Shown piece after piece: positions 1 through 8,892 of a DNA stretch of 64,000 nucleotides. The translations under genes were made by a program, and so were the position numbers. Within the stretch, counting starts at the first letter, position 1, and the number at the start of each line of letters is the position of its first letter. This DNA is from a bacterium (lineage in GTDB: Bacteria > Desulfobacterota > Binatia > Binatales > Binataceae): the NCBI GenBank assembly GCA_014896235.1, contig JADBKU010000002.1:1-64000 (forward strand), in the 5' to 3' direction. The notes under the pieces are model-generated. The model worked only from the letters and a program-made list of their open reading frames with translations. It made no database searches and was not told the origin of the DNA.

Positions 1-1192
1 CGGCGCCCTGGAAGCGCGCGAGCGTGCGCAACGTGCCGGCGGCGAGGCCGGGATTGAACGGCAGCACCGAGAGGGCGGTGACGATGCTGTCGCGGCCGAA
101 GAGCGTCGCGAACCACGGAATGCCGGCCATGATGAAGGTGCCGGCGGCGCCGTGCGAGACGATCGAAGTCAGGTCGGCCTGCGAACGCCTCAAGAAGTCG
201 TCGATTAATTCATTGCCGGCGGAGAGGCGGGTCCATCCGGATTGCAGCGCCGCGATTTCGGCGCGGCGGGCGTCAAGCGTGCCGTGAAAACCGGCGGCCT
301 TGCCGCGCGCCGTGGCGCGACGCGCCGCGATTGCGGCACTGCGCGGCTGGACGCCGTCTGGCGCCGGATGATTGCGCTCGGACGGAAAGGCCTCGGCCGT
401 GGAATGGCCGATGATCCGCACTTCGATTTCAGATTCGCCTTCGGCCGCAAGGCGCAGCGGAAAATGGGCCCGGCGCGCGTTCAGCTTGCGCGGCGTTTGG
501 CTGAAGCGCAGCTCGGTTTGACGGTCGGCGCCATCGAGGCCGCGGTAGCGGAAAATTATCGTGCGGGCGGAGATTTCAGGCCGGCGCATCCGGCCGTGAC
601 GCTTGCGGGCGACGCCGCGCACCTCGAACAGATCCGCGAAATCGACGTCGAACAGGAAATCGCAATCGAGCTTTATCGGCTCGCGCGTAAAATTCCGGAT
701 GAGCAACCGATGAACCAGTGCGGAGTGGTCGAGCGCCCAGCTTCGTTCGATTTGCACCGAGTTGCGCGGCAACTCGATGATGCCGGCGCGATTGGAGAAA
801 TCGGGATTGGTCAGGTTGATGCGAAGCTGCGCCTTGTCGTCGCTGAGAAAGGAATTCAGAAAATAGGGCGATTGGCCGGCGACCTGCAGCTCGAAGCGGC
901 TGAGATAGCGGGTGTCGCGATGGAAAAAGCCGAGCGCTTCGAACGGGGATTGGACGATATCGCCGGTCGCGTCGAAAATCGCGAAGCTGCGGCCGTCGGC
1001 GAGCACACGGGTGGTGCGCCGGGAAGCGAGCGAAGAAGCCAAAACGTAAAAGTTCGAGCCGACCCTGAGCACCGTGCGGGCGCCGCGCACGGGGGACAAT
1101 TGGCGGCCGCGCCGTTTTGCGGCGCGGCCGCGCTTCGTGCGTGATATCACTGGGCCTGCGCTTGCTCGAATGCCCGCCGGCGCGCGCGGCAT
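1..1192 (-). CDS. Amylo-alpha-1,6-glucosidase / glycogen-debranching family protein (3' part outside window)
   Basis: The minus-strand frame stays open from an ATG at 1192 to the left edge, so the C-terminal part lies outside the window. From about residue 41 the translation reads VLRVGSNFYVLASS, then a beta-rich region with FHRDTRYLSRFEL, typical of the N-terminal domain of bacterial glycogen-debranching-type proteins. Close to the edge comes WFATLFGRDSIVTA, the start of the (alpha/alpha)6-barrel catalytic domain. The family hydrolyses alpha-1,6 or related glycosidic bonds in storage polysaccharides. A GTG at 1150 is an alternative start, since the first 40 residues are basic and low in complexity. 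It lies 17 bp behind the glycosyltransferase stop, so the two probably share a transcript. Family is clear; exact substrate is not. Confidence 0.8.
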   Translation of the reverse strand, partial: MPRAPAGIRASAGPVISRTKRGRAAKRRGRQLSPVRGARTVLRVGSNFYVLASSLASRRTTRVLADGRSFAIFDATGDIVQSPFEALGFFHRDTRYLSRFELQVAGQSPYFLNSFLSDDKAQLRINLTNPDFSNRAGIIELPRNSVQIERSWALDHSALVHRLLIRNFTREPIKLDCDFLFDVDFADLFEVRGVARKRHGRMRRPEISARTIIFRYRGLDGADRQTELRFSQTPRKLNARRAHFPLRLAAEGESEIEVRIIGHSTAEAFPSERNHPAPDGVQPRSAAIAARRATARGKAAGFHGTLDARRAEIAALQSGWTRLSAGNELIDDFLRRSQADLTSIVSHGAAGTFIMAGIPWFATLFGRDSIVTALSVLPFNPGLAAGTLRTLARFQGA

Positions 1193-1209
1193 AGCGCCCG
1201 CCAATCGCG

Positions 1210-2253
1210 TCAAACACGTTCGTAATTAGCAGCCATCACTGGCAGTGAAGCGTTGTCGAACTCGCCAGACGCGGAACCGATATTTTTGACCGCCTTGACC
1301 AGATCGTCGAATTCGCTCGCAATAAGGGCGGTTTTGCCGTGGCGCAGGACTTCGGGCACCGAGCCGCAGGGGCGCGCGATGACCGGCGTGCCGCAGGCGA
1401 GCGATTCGATCATCGAAAGGCCGAACGGCTCGGGCCAATCGATCGTGAAGAGCAGCGCGATCGCGTTGCCGAGGAATTCGTTTTTCTGCGACTCGTTGAT
1501 TTCGCCGATATACTCGACGCCGGGCTGGCCGAGCCGGGGCTTAATCACCTGCTCGAAGTATTCACGGTCGTAGGCGTCAACCTTCGCGGCTATCTTAAGC
1601 GGGATCCCCGCTTTGAGCGCGACGTCGATCGCGATATCGGGCCGTTTTTCCGGCGAGATGCGGCCGAGGAAGGCGAGGTATTTTCCCGGACCCGGGCTGT
1701 AGTTCAAGAGGTCGCGCGGCAGGCCGTGATAGACGGTATCGACCCAGTTCATGAACGGCAGCGGTTTGCGTTGATCGTCGCTAATCGAGACCAGCGGCAG
1801 GCTCGGATAGCGCGCGTAAATCGGCTTGAAGTCGTCCATGTCGAGCCGACCGTGCATCGTCGAAAGCGTCGGCGTGGTTTTGCACAGGTTGGCGAAAGGG
1901 AACGTCCAAAAATCGATATGGTTATGGATGATGTCGAACTGATCGGCGTTTTCGTAAACGTCCGAGAGCATCGGAAGCTGCAGCGGAAATCCCAATGCCT
2001 GCTTGCCCGCCAAGCGGAGCGCCTGCGGATAGGCCGGTTTCAACCGGGCGGTGGTCTGCGCATCGCCGGCCGCAAACAGCGTGACGTCGTGGCCGCGACG
2101 AACCAGTTCTTCGACAATGTAATGGACGACGCGCTCGGTGCCGCCGTAGAGCTTGGGCGGGATTCGCTCGTAGAGCGGGGCAATCTGCGCGATCCGCAAC
2201 GGGCGGACGCTGGTTTTCACGCCGGCGTTGCTGATGGGGGCCTTGGTATCCAA
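1210..2253 (-). CDS. Family 4 glycosyltransferase
   Basis: A 347-residue GT-B fold glycosyltransferase. Near the N-terminus is PKLYGGTERVVHYI (about residues 33-46), the GG-containing loop of GT4 enzymes. Near residue 275 is EPFGLSMIE, the E-x7-E motif that contacts the donor nucleotide sugar, followed by ACGTPVIA and GSVPEV. These enzymes transfer a sugar from a nucleotide donor with retention of configuration. It is first in a leftward pair with the debranching-type glycosidase, which suggests a glycan synthesis or storage role. The 283 bp upstream, shared with the divergent gene at 2537, presumably holds both promoters, but I see no clear consensus boxes. Confidence 0.85.
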   Translation of the reverse strand: MDTKAPISNAGVKTSVRPLRIAQIAPLYERIPPKLYGGTERVVHYIVEELVRRGHDVTLFAAGDAQTTARLKPAYPQALRLAGKQALGFPLQLPMLSDVYENADQFDIIHNHIDFWTFPFANLCKTTPTLSTMHGRLDMDDFKPIYARYPSLPLVSISDDQRKPLPFMNWVDTVYHGLPRDLLNYSPGPGKYLAFLGRISPEKRPDIAIDVALKAGIPLKIAAKVDAYDREYFEQVIKPRLGQPGVEYIGEINESQKNEFLGNAIALLFTIDWPEPFGLSMIESLACGTPVIARPCGSVPEVLRHGKTALIASEFDDLVKAVKNIGSASGEFDNASLPVMAANYERV

Positions 2254-2536
2254 ATTATGATCCTCTCTCGAATCTTTAAATCTGTGATTTTAACCCGCGA
2301 CGATCAAGTCTGTCGTTGACGCGTTAGACTGAAACGCCGCATTGGGTCTCAGTGGCGTGATGATGCTAGGGTTGTGCCAGTCTGGCTCCGGCCTGATAAT
2401 CCAAGGATGTACAAGGGTTTTTTGGGTCGTGAATTCGTGGCGAATGTCTTTGATCGCGTATTTGGTGCAACTGGCATCCTAAATCGAGCTAAGGCGAGGG
2501 CTGGGCTTCCAAATTTCAAAAGCATGCGAGTCTGAA

Positions 2537-3136
2537 ATGGAACCGACGGAAATCAAGATGTATTCGGACTACAAAAGTCCGTTCGCCTATCTTGCGTTCG
2601 ATCCCGCGTTCGCATTGGAACAGCGTTATAATGTGCGCATTCGTTGGATTCCCTTCCAATTGCGAATCAAGGGCAAAGGCGAACGGAGCATATATTCGGA
2701 GTATAAAGCGCGCTATTCCTACCTCGACGCGCGCCGATGGGCGCAGCCGCGAGGGTTGGTGATCCGCGGTCCGCTCAAGGTTTACGACACTCGTCCGGCG
2801 CTGATCGGCGGGCTGTTCGCGGATCGCGAGGGGCGACTGCTCGATTACAGCCGCAAAGCGTTCGAGCTGTTTTTTCGGCGCGAGTTCGAGGCGGACCAGC
2901 CCGACGCGGTTGCCGCGCTGATCGAGTCGCTGGGCTTATCCCCGGCCGCCTATCGTGATTATCTCGCGGGCGAAGGAGCCCGCGCTTACGACCGCGCGCA
3001 GGAAGAAGCGGCAGCCGACAACATTTTCGGGGTGCCGATCTTCATCTTCGAGAAAGAGCCGTTCTGGGGCCATGATCGGATTCCGGTTCTGGAAGAAAAG
3101 CTGACGGCGGCCGGCTTGCGGCGCCCCGATCGATAA
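2537..3136 (+). CDS. DsbA-family / 2-hydroxychromene-2-carboxylate isomerase-like protein
   Basis: A 199-residue thioredoxin-fold protein. The N-terminal strand is followed by SDYKSPFAYLA, where a serine stands in place of the CxxC of true DsbA proteins. This is the arrangement of kappa-class GST / 2-hydroxychromene-2-carboxylate isomerases, which use glutathione to isomerise aromatic degradation intermediates. An internal all-helical insertion (about residues 60-150) and the C-terminal GVPIFIFE cis-proline strand also fit. No signal peptide is visible, so it should be cytoplasmic. It precedes an LLM oxidoreductase by 163 bp, consistent with a catabolic setting. The true substrate cannot be told from sequence. 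Confidence 0.75.
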   Translation: MEPTEIKMYSDYKSPFAYLAFDPAFALEQRYNVRIRWIPFQLRIKGKGERSIYSEYKARYSYLDARRWAQPRGLVIRGPLKVYDTRPALIGGLFADREGRLLDYSRKAFELFFRREFEADQPDAVAALIESLGLSPAAYRDYLAGEGARAYDRAQEEAAADNIFGVPIFIFEKEPFWGHDRIPVLEEKLTAAGLRRPDR

Positions 3137-3299
3137 GAGTCCGCTCCTGCGCCTAGCTGGCAAAGCGCGGCGGCCCTGCGCTATAAAGATCGGTGAGCTC
3201 GTGCCGACGCCGATGGGATGACACCGCCGGTCATATCCGTCCGGGCCGGGATGTTTCATTTTTAGCTCAAGCCAAAATTCCCGGCGGAGGAGAAAGATT

Positions 3300-4421
3300 A
3301 TGCACGTAGGATACGGAGCGGCATTTCAGAATCCACATAACAAGCTTTCCGACGCCGAAGTCTATCGCAACGAGCTCAGGCTGGCTGAACTGGCGGAACC
3401 GCTCGGTTTCGACTCGGTCTGGTCGGTGGAGCATCATTTTGACGACTACACGATGTGCCCGGACGTGCTTCAGTTCCTGTCCTATATGGCTGGCCGGACC
3501 AAGCACGTGAAGCTTGGCTCGATGGTCGTGGTGCTGCCGTGGCATGATCCGATCCGTGTCGCTGAGCAGATTTCACTGCTCGACCATCTGGCTGACGGCC
3601 GCTTCATCCTGGGTCTCGGCCGCGGCTTGGCTCGGATCGAGTACGAGGGTTTTCGGCTCGACCAGAACGAAGGGCGTAATCTGTTCGTCGAGTATGCGGA
3701 ATTGATTCTTAGCGCGCTCGAAAACGGCTACATGGAAGGCGGCAAATTCACCAAGCAGCCGCGCCGCGATATCCGCCCGTTCCCGGCCCGTTCCTTCAAG
3801 GGCCGCACCTACGCGGCGGCGGTCTCGCCGGAGTCGATGCCGATTATGGCGAAGCTGGGCGTCGGCCTGCTGGTGATTCCGCAGAAGCCGTGGGACGTCG
3901 TCAAGCAGGACTTCGAGGTTTACCACAAGGTGTGGCGCGAGGTTAACGGCACGACTCCGCCGCCGGCGCCGCTTTCGGGCGGGTTCTGCTTCGTTGACGA
4001 GAACAAGGATCGCGCCGAAGAGATGGCGATGAAGTGGATTACCGCGTATTACCACACCGCGATGCGCCACTACGAGATGACCTCGCAGCAGTTCGGCTCG
4101 CACAAGAGCTACGAATTCTACAGCCACGTCGGCAAGTACATTTCCAAGCACGGCATGGAAGGCGCGGCCGCCGATTTCGCCAAGCTGATGCCGTGGGGCA
4201 CGCCCGACCAGGTGTTGGAGAAAATCCAGTTCATCCGCGACACTATCGGCGCCAACGGCGTGATGATGAATTTCAGCTACGCCGGGATGCCGTTCGACGA
4301 AGCCGAACGCAACATGCGCTGCTTCGCGAAGCATGTGTTGCCTGAGCTCAAGAAGATGAAGGCGGCTCCCCTGCCCGAACCCGCGCCGTTGGCGATGCCG
4401 GCGCACTCGCAGGCGGCATAG
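3300..4421 (+). CDS. LLM-class flavin-dependent oxidoreductase
   Basis: A 373-residue bacterial-luciferase-like TIM-barrel monooxygenase. Hallmarks in order: the N-terminal FGAAFQNP-type strand, LGFDSVWSVEHHF (about residues 38-50), KLGSMVVVLPWHDPIRVAEQ (about residues 72-91) and DGRFILGLGRGLA (about residues 99-111). Family members use reduced FMN or F420 to oxidise small organic substrates. An SD (GGAGGAG) lies just before the ATG and a strong intrinsic terminator follows at 4450-4487, so this may be a single-gene unit. The Ala/Pro-rich C-terminal tail (about the last 20 residues) looks unstructured. Substrate unknown. Confidence 0.88.
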   Translation: MHVGYGAAFQNPHNKLSDAEVYRNELRLAELAEPLGFDSVWSVEHHFDDYTMCPDVLQFLSYMAGRTKHVKLGSMVVVLPWHDPIRVAEQISLLDHLADGRFILGLGRGLARIEYEGFRLDQNEGRNLFVEYAELILSALENGYMEGGKFTKQPRRDIRPFPARSFKGRTYAAAVSPESMPIMAKLGVGLLVIPQKPWDVVKQDFEVYHKVWREVNGTTPPPAPLSGGFCFVDENKDRAEEMAMKWITAYYHTAMRHYEMTSQQFGSHKSYEFYSHVGKYISKHGMEGAAADFAKLMPWGTPDQVLEKIQFIRDTIGANGVMMNFSYAGMPFDEAERNMRCFAKHVLPELKKMKAAPLPEPAPLAMPAHSQAA

Positions 4422-4449
4422 GCCGAACGCGCTCACAGAGCTGAATGGC

Positions 4450-4487
4450 ATGGGCGGAGCATCTGATGATGCCCCGCCCATTTTTTT
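4450..4487 (+). terminator. Intrinsic terminator after LLM oxidoreductase gene
   Basis: A 14-bp stem (4450-4463 with 4468-4481, one A-C mismatch) with a TGAT loop is followed directly by seven T residues. It lies 29 bp after the stop at 4421, in the right position and direction to end that transcript. Confidence 0.9.
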
Positions 4488-4674
4488 ATCGGTACGGTTT
4501 CGTCGCTCCCGGATTATCCGGCCTATTAGGTTTTCAATTCGGCTTGACGATAGGCGCGACGGCGCGTTATGCAGCAGCATCGAGGTCTATGGCGCGAAGA
4601 CCCCGGCCGGGCGAGTGCATGAGCGATCCTGACGCCGCGCGCCTGGATCGCGCGAAGACGAGGAGGATCCGACA

Positions 4675-5232
4675 ATGGCGAACAAGGGATTTTCACACGT
4701 AGGTCTTTCGACGCTCGATTTGGACAAAACGCGCGACTTTTACGAACGGGTCCTCGGTTTCAAAGTCGTCGTAGCCGACACGATTAAAATCAAGGAAGGC
4801 GGCAAGATCCGCCATATCTTTTTCGATACCGGCCGTGATCAGCTTCTGGCTTTCATGGAGCCGCGCGGCGTACCGGGCGTTCCGATGGAATATGACGCGG
4901 GCATCAACCGCGGCCTCGGCGTTCCGGCGGCCTTCTATCACTTCGCGTTCGAGGCCGGTTCCGAAGCGGGACTCGAAGCCAAGCGCCAGGAGTTGGCCTC
5001 GAAAGGCGTGGAAGTGACCGAGATCGTCGATCACAACTGGGCCAAGTCGATATATTTCAAGGACCCGAACGGAATTTCGCTCGAATACTGCTGTCTCGTG
5101 CGCGACTTCGTCGATGACGACGCCAAGATGCAGGACCGTTTCGAGATTTCGGTAAATGCCCTTGGTCTCGGCGCGGGCGAGATTGGCGAGGTCACGACCG
5201 CCCAATCGCACAGCTACAAAGCCAAAGCCTGA
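4675..5232 (+). CDS. VOC-family (glyoxalase/extradiol dioxygenase fold) protein
   Basis: A 185-residue protein with one VOC module: FSHVGLSTLDLDKTRDFYERVLGF at the N-terminus, then YHFAFEA and IYFKDPNGISLEYCC, where His and Glu occupy the usual metal-ligand positions. VOC proteins include glyoxalases, extradiol dioxygenases and antibiotic-binding proteins. The length suits a single-domain lyase or dioxygenase-like enzyme. A strong SD (GAGGAGG) lies 10 bp before the ATG. It sits between an LLM oxidoreductase and a CoA-transferase, so a role in ring or aldehyde metabolism is plausible but not shown. Confidence 0.82.
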   Translation: MANKGFSHVGLSTLDLDKTRDFYERVLGFKVVVADTIKIKEGGKIRHIFFDTGRDQLLAFMEPRGVPGVPMEYDAGINRGLGVPAAFYHFAFEAGSEAGLEAKRQELASKGVEVTEIVDHNWAKSIYFKDPNGISLEYCCLVRDFVDDDAKMQDRFEISVNALGLGAGEIGEVTTAQSHSYKAKA

Positions 5233-5330
5233 GGGCGCGCTGCTACGCCGGGCCGCGGCCCCGTACCAGCTAACGATTTGTCGCCCTTCGGCAGCGGCCG
5301 ATTCAGTTCTGAATGAGAGAGTCGGCGTGG

Positions 5331-5353
5331 ATGGCCGGATCAAGCCCGGCCAT
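5331..5353. repeat. REP-like palindrome in convergent intergenic region
   Basis: ATGGCCGG (5331-5338) pairs perfectly with CCGGCCAT (5346-5353) around a 7-base loop, between the VOC gene and the convergent CoA-transferase. It resembles a short palindromic repeat common in intergenic DNA of Rhizobiales; this comparison is from memory. It could also act as a bidirectional transcription barrier, although no T-run follows. Confidence 0.5.
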
Positions 5354-5437
5354 GACGGAATAAGTCTCCGGTCAAGACGGAAATGAATCCTCGCGGCGCG
5401 AAATCGTAGTTCGCGCACATCCCGCCTCACAGCGGGT

Positions 5438-6667
5438 TCATTTATTTTCCTGATGCAGGATGCCGGCGGAGAAGAGCGTCGCGATCTCCGCATCGTTCAT
5501 CGCCAGCATCTCCCGCAAAACCTCGGGACCATGTTGGCCCAGCGTCGGAGCGGTCAAGTTGGGCAGCTTCGGAAATTCGGAAAATTTGAGCGGAAAACCC
5601 GGAATCGTCACTTGGCCGAGTAGCGGATCGTCCACTTCGCGCACCATCTCGCGCGCGCGGAAATACGGATGCTTGACGCTTTCGACGATCGACATCACGG
5701 GAGCCGACGGTACGCGATGCTTTTCGAATTCGGCAAGCACCGCCTCGTCCGAGGGCATCGACGCCATCCACGATTCGATTATCTCGATCAGCTCTTTCTG
5801 GTTACGTCCGCGATCGGCGTCGGTCGCGAAGCGCGGATCGTTGACGAGTTCAGGTCGTCCGATCGCGTTGGCCACGCCGGCAAACTGCCGTTGCAGCGCA
5901 AGGATCACTATGTAACCCTCCGGACCCTTGAACACGCCGCACGGGCATACGAGCTTGTGATGCGAACCCATCCGCTCCGGCACCCATTCGCCGCCCGTGG
6001 TCGAATAGACCTGCAGATTCGCCTCGTGCATGTGGTATAGCGAATCGACCATCGAGATGTCGATGTATTGGCCGGCGCCCGTCCGCTCGCGATGGAACAG
6101 CGCGTAGCCGATGGCGGAGAAGGCGTGGACGCCGGCGGTCACGTCGGCGATTCCGAGTCCGACGAAGACCGGAGGCCGCCCCGGTTCGCCGGTCATATGG
6201 ATGATGCCGGCGAAGGCCTGCGCGATCAGGTCGTAACCGAGGCGATGCTTGAGCGGGCCGGTGCGGCCAAACGCGGATATCGACGCCATCACGAGGCTCG
6301 GATTGGTTTTGCGGAGCGATTCGTAGTCGAGCCCGCGTTTTTCCATCACGCCCGGCCCGAAATTCTCGACCACGACATCGGCCTTGCGCGCGATCGATTT
6401 GATCAGCTCGATCGATTGGGGCTTGGAGAAATCGAGGCAGAGGCTTTTCTTGCCCCGGTTTTGCTGCACGAAATAGGCGCTGCGGCCGTTGCGAAAAGCA
6501 GGCAGCAGGCGCGACGGATCGCCCATCGGCGCCTGTTCAATCTTGATGATATCGGCGCCCATCTCGGCCATCAGCCGGGTGACCGTCGGACCGGCCAGAT
6601 ATTGCGTGAAATCGAGAACCTTCACGCCGGCGAGGATGCCGGCAGGGCGGGATGAGCCGTTTTCCAT
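5438..6667 (-). CDS. CaiB/BaiF-family (class III) CoA-transferase
   Basis: A 409-residue class III CoA-transferase. The N-terminus has GVKVLDFTQYLAGP and ADIIKIEQ. The middle has VVENFGPGVMEKRGL, and LGIADVTAGVHA carries the aspartate expected to form the acyl anhydride. The family moves CoA between carboxylic acids in the cytoplasm, for example in formyl-CoA, carnitine or bile-acid metabolism. It is transcribed leftward, downstream of the phosphotriesterase-like gene with a gap of about 100 bp. The carboxylate pair it uses cannot be told. Confidence 0.88.
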   Translation of the reverse strand: MENGSSRPAGILAGVKVLDFTQYLAGPTVTRLMAEMGADIIKIEQAPMGDPSRLLPAFRNGRSAYFVQQNRGKKSLCLDFSKPQSIELIKSIARKADVVVENFGPGVMEKRGLDYESLRKTNPSLVMASISAFGRTGPLKHRLGYDLIAQAFAGIIHMTGEPGRPPVFVGLGIADVTAGVHAFSAIGYALFHRERTGAGQYIDISMVDSLYHMHEANLQVYSTTGGEWVPERMGSHHKLVCPCGVFKGPEGYIVILALQRQFAGVANAIGRPELVNDPRFATDADRGRNQKELIEIIESWMASMPSDEAVLAEFEKHRVPSAPVMSIVESVKHPYFRAREMVREVDDPLLGQVTIPGFPLKFSEFPKLPNLTAPTLGQHGPEVLREMLAMNDAEIATLFSAGILHQENK

Positions 6668-6764
6668 GCGCGTTCGCTCCGCAACTCGGATTGCTATTAA
6701 TGGAAATAGTCATTTGGCCGCGGCGCCCGCGATCCACTGCGGACGCCGCAGCGCGATCTAATAC

Positions 6765-7736
6765 TCAGTCGCCGAAGTAGGCGCGCGGATTGTCCACCAT
6801 CAGCGTATGGATCTTCTCGTCGCTGACGCCCGCCTTGCGCATCTGCGGCAGGATGTTCCGGCTGATGTGCGCATAGTGGGAGTTGGGCGACGCTTCCATC
6901 ATCTTCTGGATCGCCGGGAAGGGCCGGCCCAGCCAGCATCCCACCGCGTCGTGCGACAACATGATACGGTCGAAACCGACGGCGAGCAGGCCGATCAGCG
7001 ACGCGAGGCGCATCTTGTCCGGCGCGATCGGCTCGATGCCGAAGCGGTCGAAGCCGAGCCATGCGCCGCGATTCAGGATGTCGAAGTAGTAACGCATGTC
7101 GCCGACGCCGCAGGCGTGGCCGATCAGCACGTGCTGGAAGTCGACGCCTTCGGATTCGAAAATATCGAGCGTCTGGCGGCCGAACGGCGAAGTTTCGCTG
7201 TTATGGCAAAGAATCGGCGCGCCGGTCTTCTTGTGGGCGCGGGCCGCCGCGCGCAGGCACTTTTCCTCTTGTGCGGTGATGGCGGTATCGACCGACATTC
7301 CGGGGATTCCGCCAGTCGCGGTCTTGATGATGCCGGCTTTCACTCCGGATTTGCCGATCCCCTCCGTGATTTCCTGAATATAAACGTCGGCGATGTCGTC
7401 GACGCCGAGCATCCGGAAGTGCTGCGGGATGCCGAAGGCGTCGTTGTAGAGGCCGGTCGCGATGATGATGCGCATGCCGGATTTTTCGGCGGCCTCGGCG
7501 GCGAATTCAGGATCGCGCCCCAGTTCCATCGGGCACGGATCGACGAAGCTATTGATTCCAAGGTCCTGAATTTCCTTGAGACGATCGACGGCTTTGCGCA
7601 GTTCGCCCTTGCGATCGAAATTGCGATTGTCAAGTTCCCATCCCGGGAAGCCGGCCGCCAGATGTTCATGAATCAGCGTGACGCCGAGATCGCTCGACTT
7701 GCATTTGCCGAGCACGGTGTTGATTGCCATTGGCAT
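6765..7736 (-). CDS. Phosphotriesterase-family (PLL-like) metal hydrolase
   Basis: A 323-residue amidohydrolase-superfamily barrel. IHEHL (about residues 22-26) is the first-strand HxH metal motif. GIIKTATGG supplies the bridging (carboxylated) lysine, CHNS and GHACG the two following histidines, and LSHDA the last-strand aspartate. Together these form the full binuclear centre of phosphotriesterases and related lactonases. An AGGAG SD lies 5 bp before the ATG at 7736. Native activity is more often lactonase or esterase than organophosphate hydrolysis. It is head-to-head with the MBL hydrolase at 7983. Confidence 0.85.
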   Translation of the reverse strand: MPMAINTVLGKCKSSDLGVTLIHEHLAAGFPGWELDNRNFDRKGELRKAVDRLKEIQDLGINSFVDPCPMELGRDPEFAAEAAEKSGMRIIIATGLYNDAFGIPQHFRMLGVDDIADVYIQEITEGIGKSGVKAGIIKTATGGIPGMSVDTAITAQEEKCLRAAARAHKKTGAPILCHNSETSPFGRQTLDIFESEGVDFQHVLIGHACGVGDMRYYFDILNRGAWLGFDRFGIEPIAPDKMRLASLIGLLAVGFDRIMLSHDAVGCWLGRPFPAIQKMMEASPNSHYAHISRNILPQMRKAGVSDEKIHTLMVDNPRAYFGD

Positions 7737-7982
7737 GCGCTCCTTTTACTCCGGCGGAAACATCCCCTCCGAAGCAAGCGTTTGATTTCGCGCCAAGGCT
7801 AGTACATCTCGGCGAAGGTTACGAGTCCGCGATGCGCTCCGCCGACCGGCGGAAACGGCCATGGACCGCGGGGCGCGGCGCAAGCGAAAATTGCGCCGCC
7901 CGGGCGCGACGTTTGCCGAAGCGGGCCGCTTCGCGATAGCGTCCGGGTAAATTTCACGAACAATTGTGCGGAGGAATTTGTG

Positions 7983-8834
7983 ATGAGCGAATGGAAACTC
8001 GGCGATGTGAAAATCACGCGCCTGCGCGAACAGGAACCGGTCTGGCCCGGCACAGCGGTGCTGAAGCAGGCGACCGCCGACGTGGTTAAGGGCGAAGGCG
8101 AATGGCTTGAGCCGTTTTGCAAGGACGGGCGTTTCCGGCTGAGCATCCATGCGTTGCTGGTCGAGTCCGAAGGCAAGCGGATTCTGGTCGACACCTGCGT
8201 CGGGAACGACAAGAAACGGCCGGGATTCAAGGAATGGAATGAGATGCATCTGCCGTTCCTGCAGGATATCGAGAAGGCGGGCGTGAGCCGCGATTCGATC
8301 GATATGGTGATCTGCACGCACCTGCACGTCGATCACGTCGGCTGGAACACGTTTCTCGACGCGGGGGCGTGGAAGCCCACCTTTCCGAAGGCGCGTTACC
8401 TGATGGTGAACAAGGAGTGGGACCACTGGTCGAAGTTCGACGGCAGCCCGGATTTCCGCAATCCGATCGACGATTCGGTGCGGCCGGTGATCGATGCGGG
8501 GAAAGCCGAGCTTATCGATCCAAACTCGCGCCTGACCGGCGAGGTCTGGCTGGAGGCCACGCCCGGCCACACACCCGGCCACACCAGCGTGCGGATTTCA
8601 TCGCGCGGCGAAAACGGCGTGATTACCGGCGACATGATCCACCATCCGATTCAGGTGGCGCATCCCGACTGGATTTGCGAATTCGATACCGATCCGCAGA
8701 TGGCGTCGGAGACGCGCAAAGCGTTCGTCCAACGCTATTGCGACCAGCCCGTGCTGGTGCTGGGAACGCATTTCGCGGGGCCAACGGCGGGACATATCGT
8801 CCGGCGTAACGGCGGCTACCGCTTCGAAGCCTGA
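7983..8834 (+). CDS. MBL-fold metallo-hydrolase
   Basis: A 283-residue metallo-beta-lactamase-fold protein. THLHVDHVGW (about residues 107-116) is the HxHxDH zinc motif, GHTPGHT gives the next ligand, ITGDM the bridging aspartate, and GTHFAGPTAG the last histidine. Its length and GDVKITRL start resemble the quorum-quenching lactonase/arylesterase branch. I chose the ATG at 7983, 7 bp after a GAGGAA SD, over the GTG three bases earlier. It is divergent from the phosphotriesterase-like gene, so both may act on lactone- or ester-like substrates. Confidence 0.85.
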   Translation: MSEWKLGDVKITRLREQEPVWPGTAVLKQATADVVKGEGEWLEPFCKDGRFRLSIHALLVESEGKRILVDTCVGNDKKRPGFKEWNEMHLPFLQDIEKAGVSRDSIDMVICTHLHVDHVGWNTFLDAGAWKPTFPKARYLMVNKEWDHWSKFDGSPDFRNPIDDSVRPVIDAGKAELIDPNSRLTGEVWLEATPGHTPGHTSVRISSRGENGVITGDMIHHPIQVAHPDWICEFDTDPQMASETRKAFVQRYCDQPVLVLGTHFAGPTAGHIVRRNGGYRFEA

Positions 8835-8892
8835 TCGAACTTGCGGCGTGCGAAAGGACGCTCCCTTGGGTCCGGCCGCGCGCCGCGATTCG

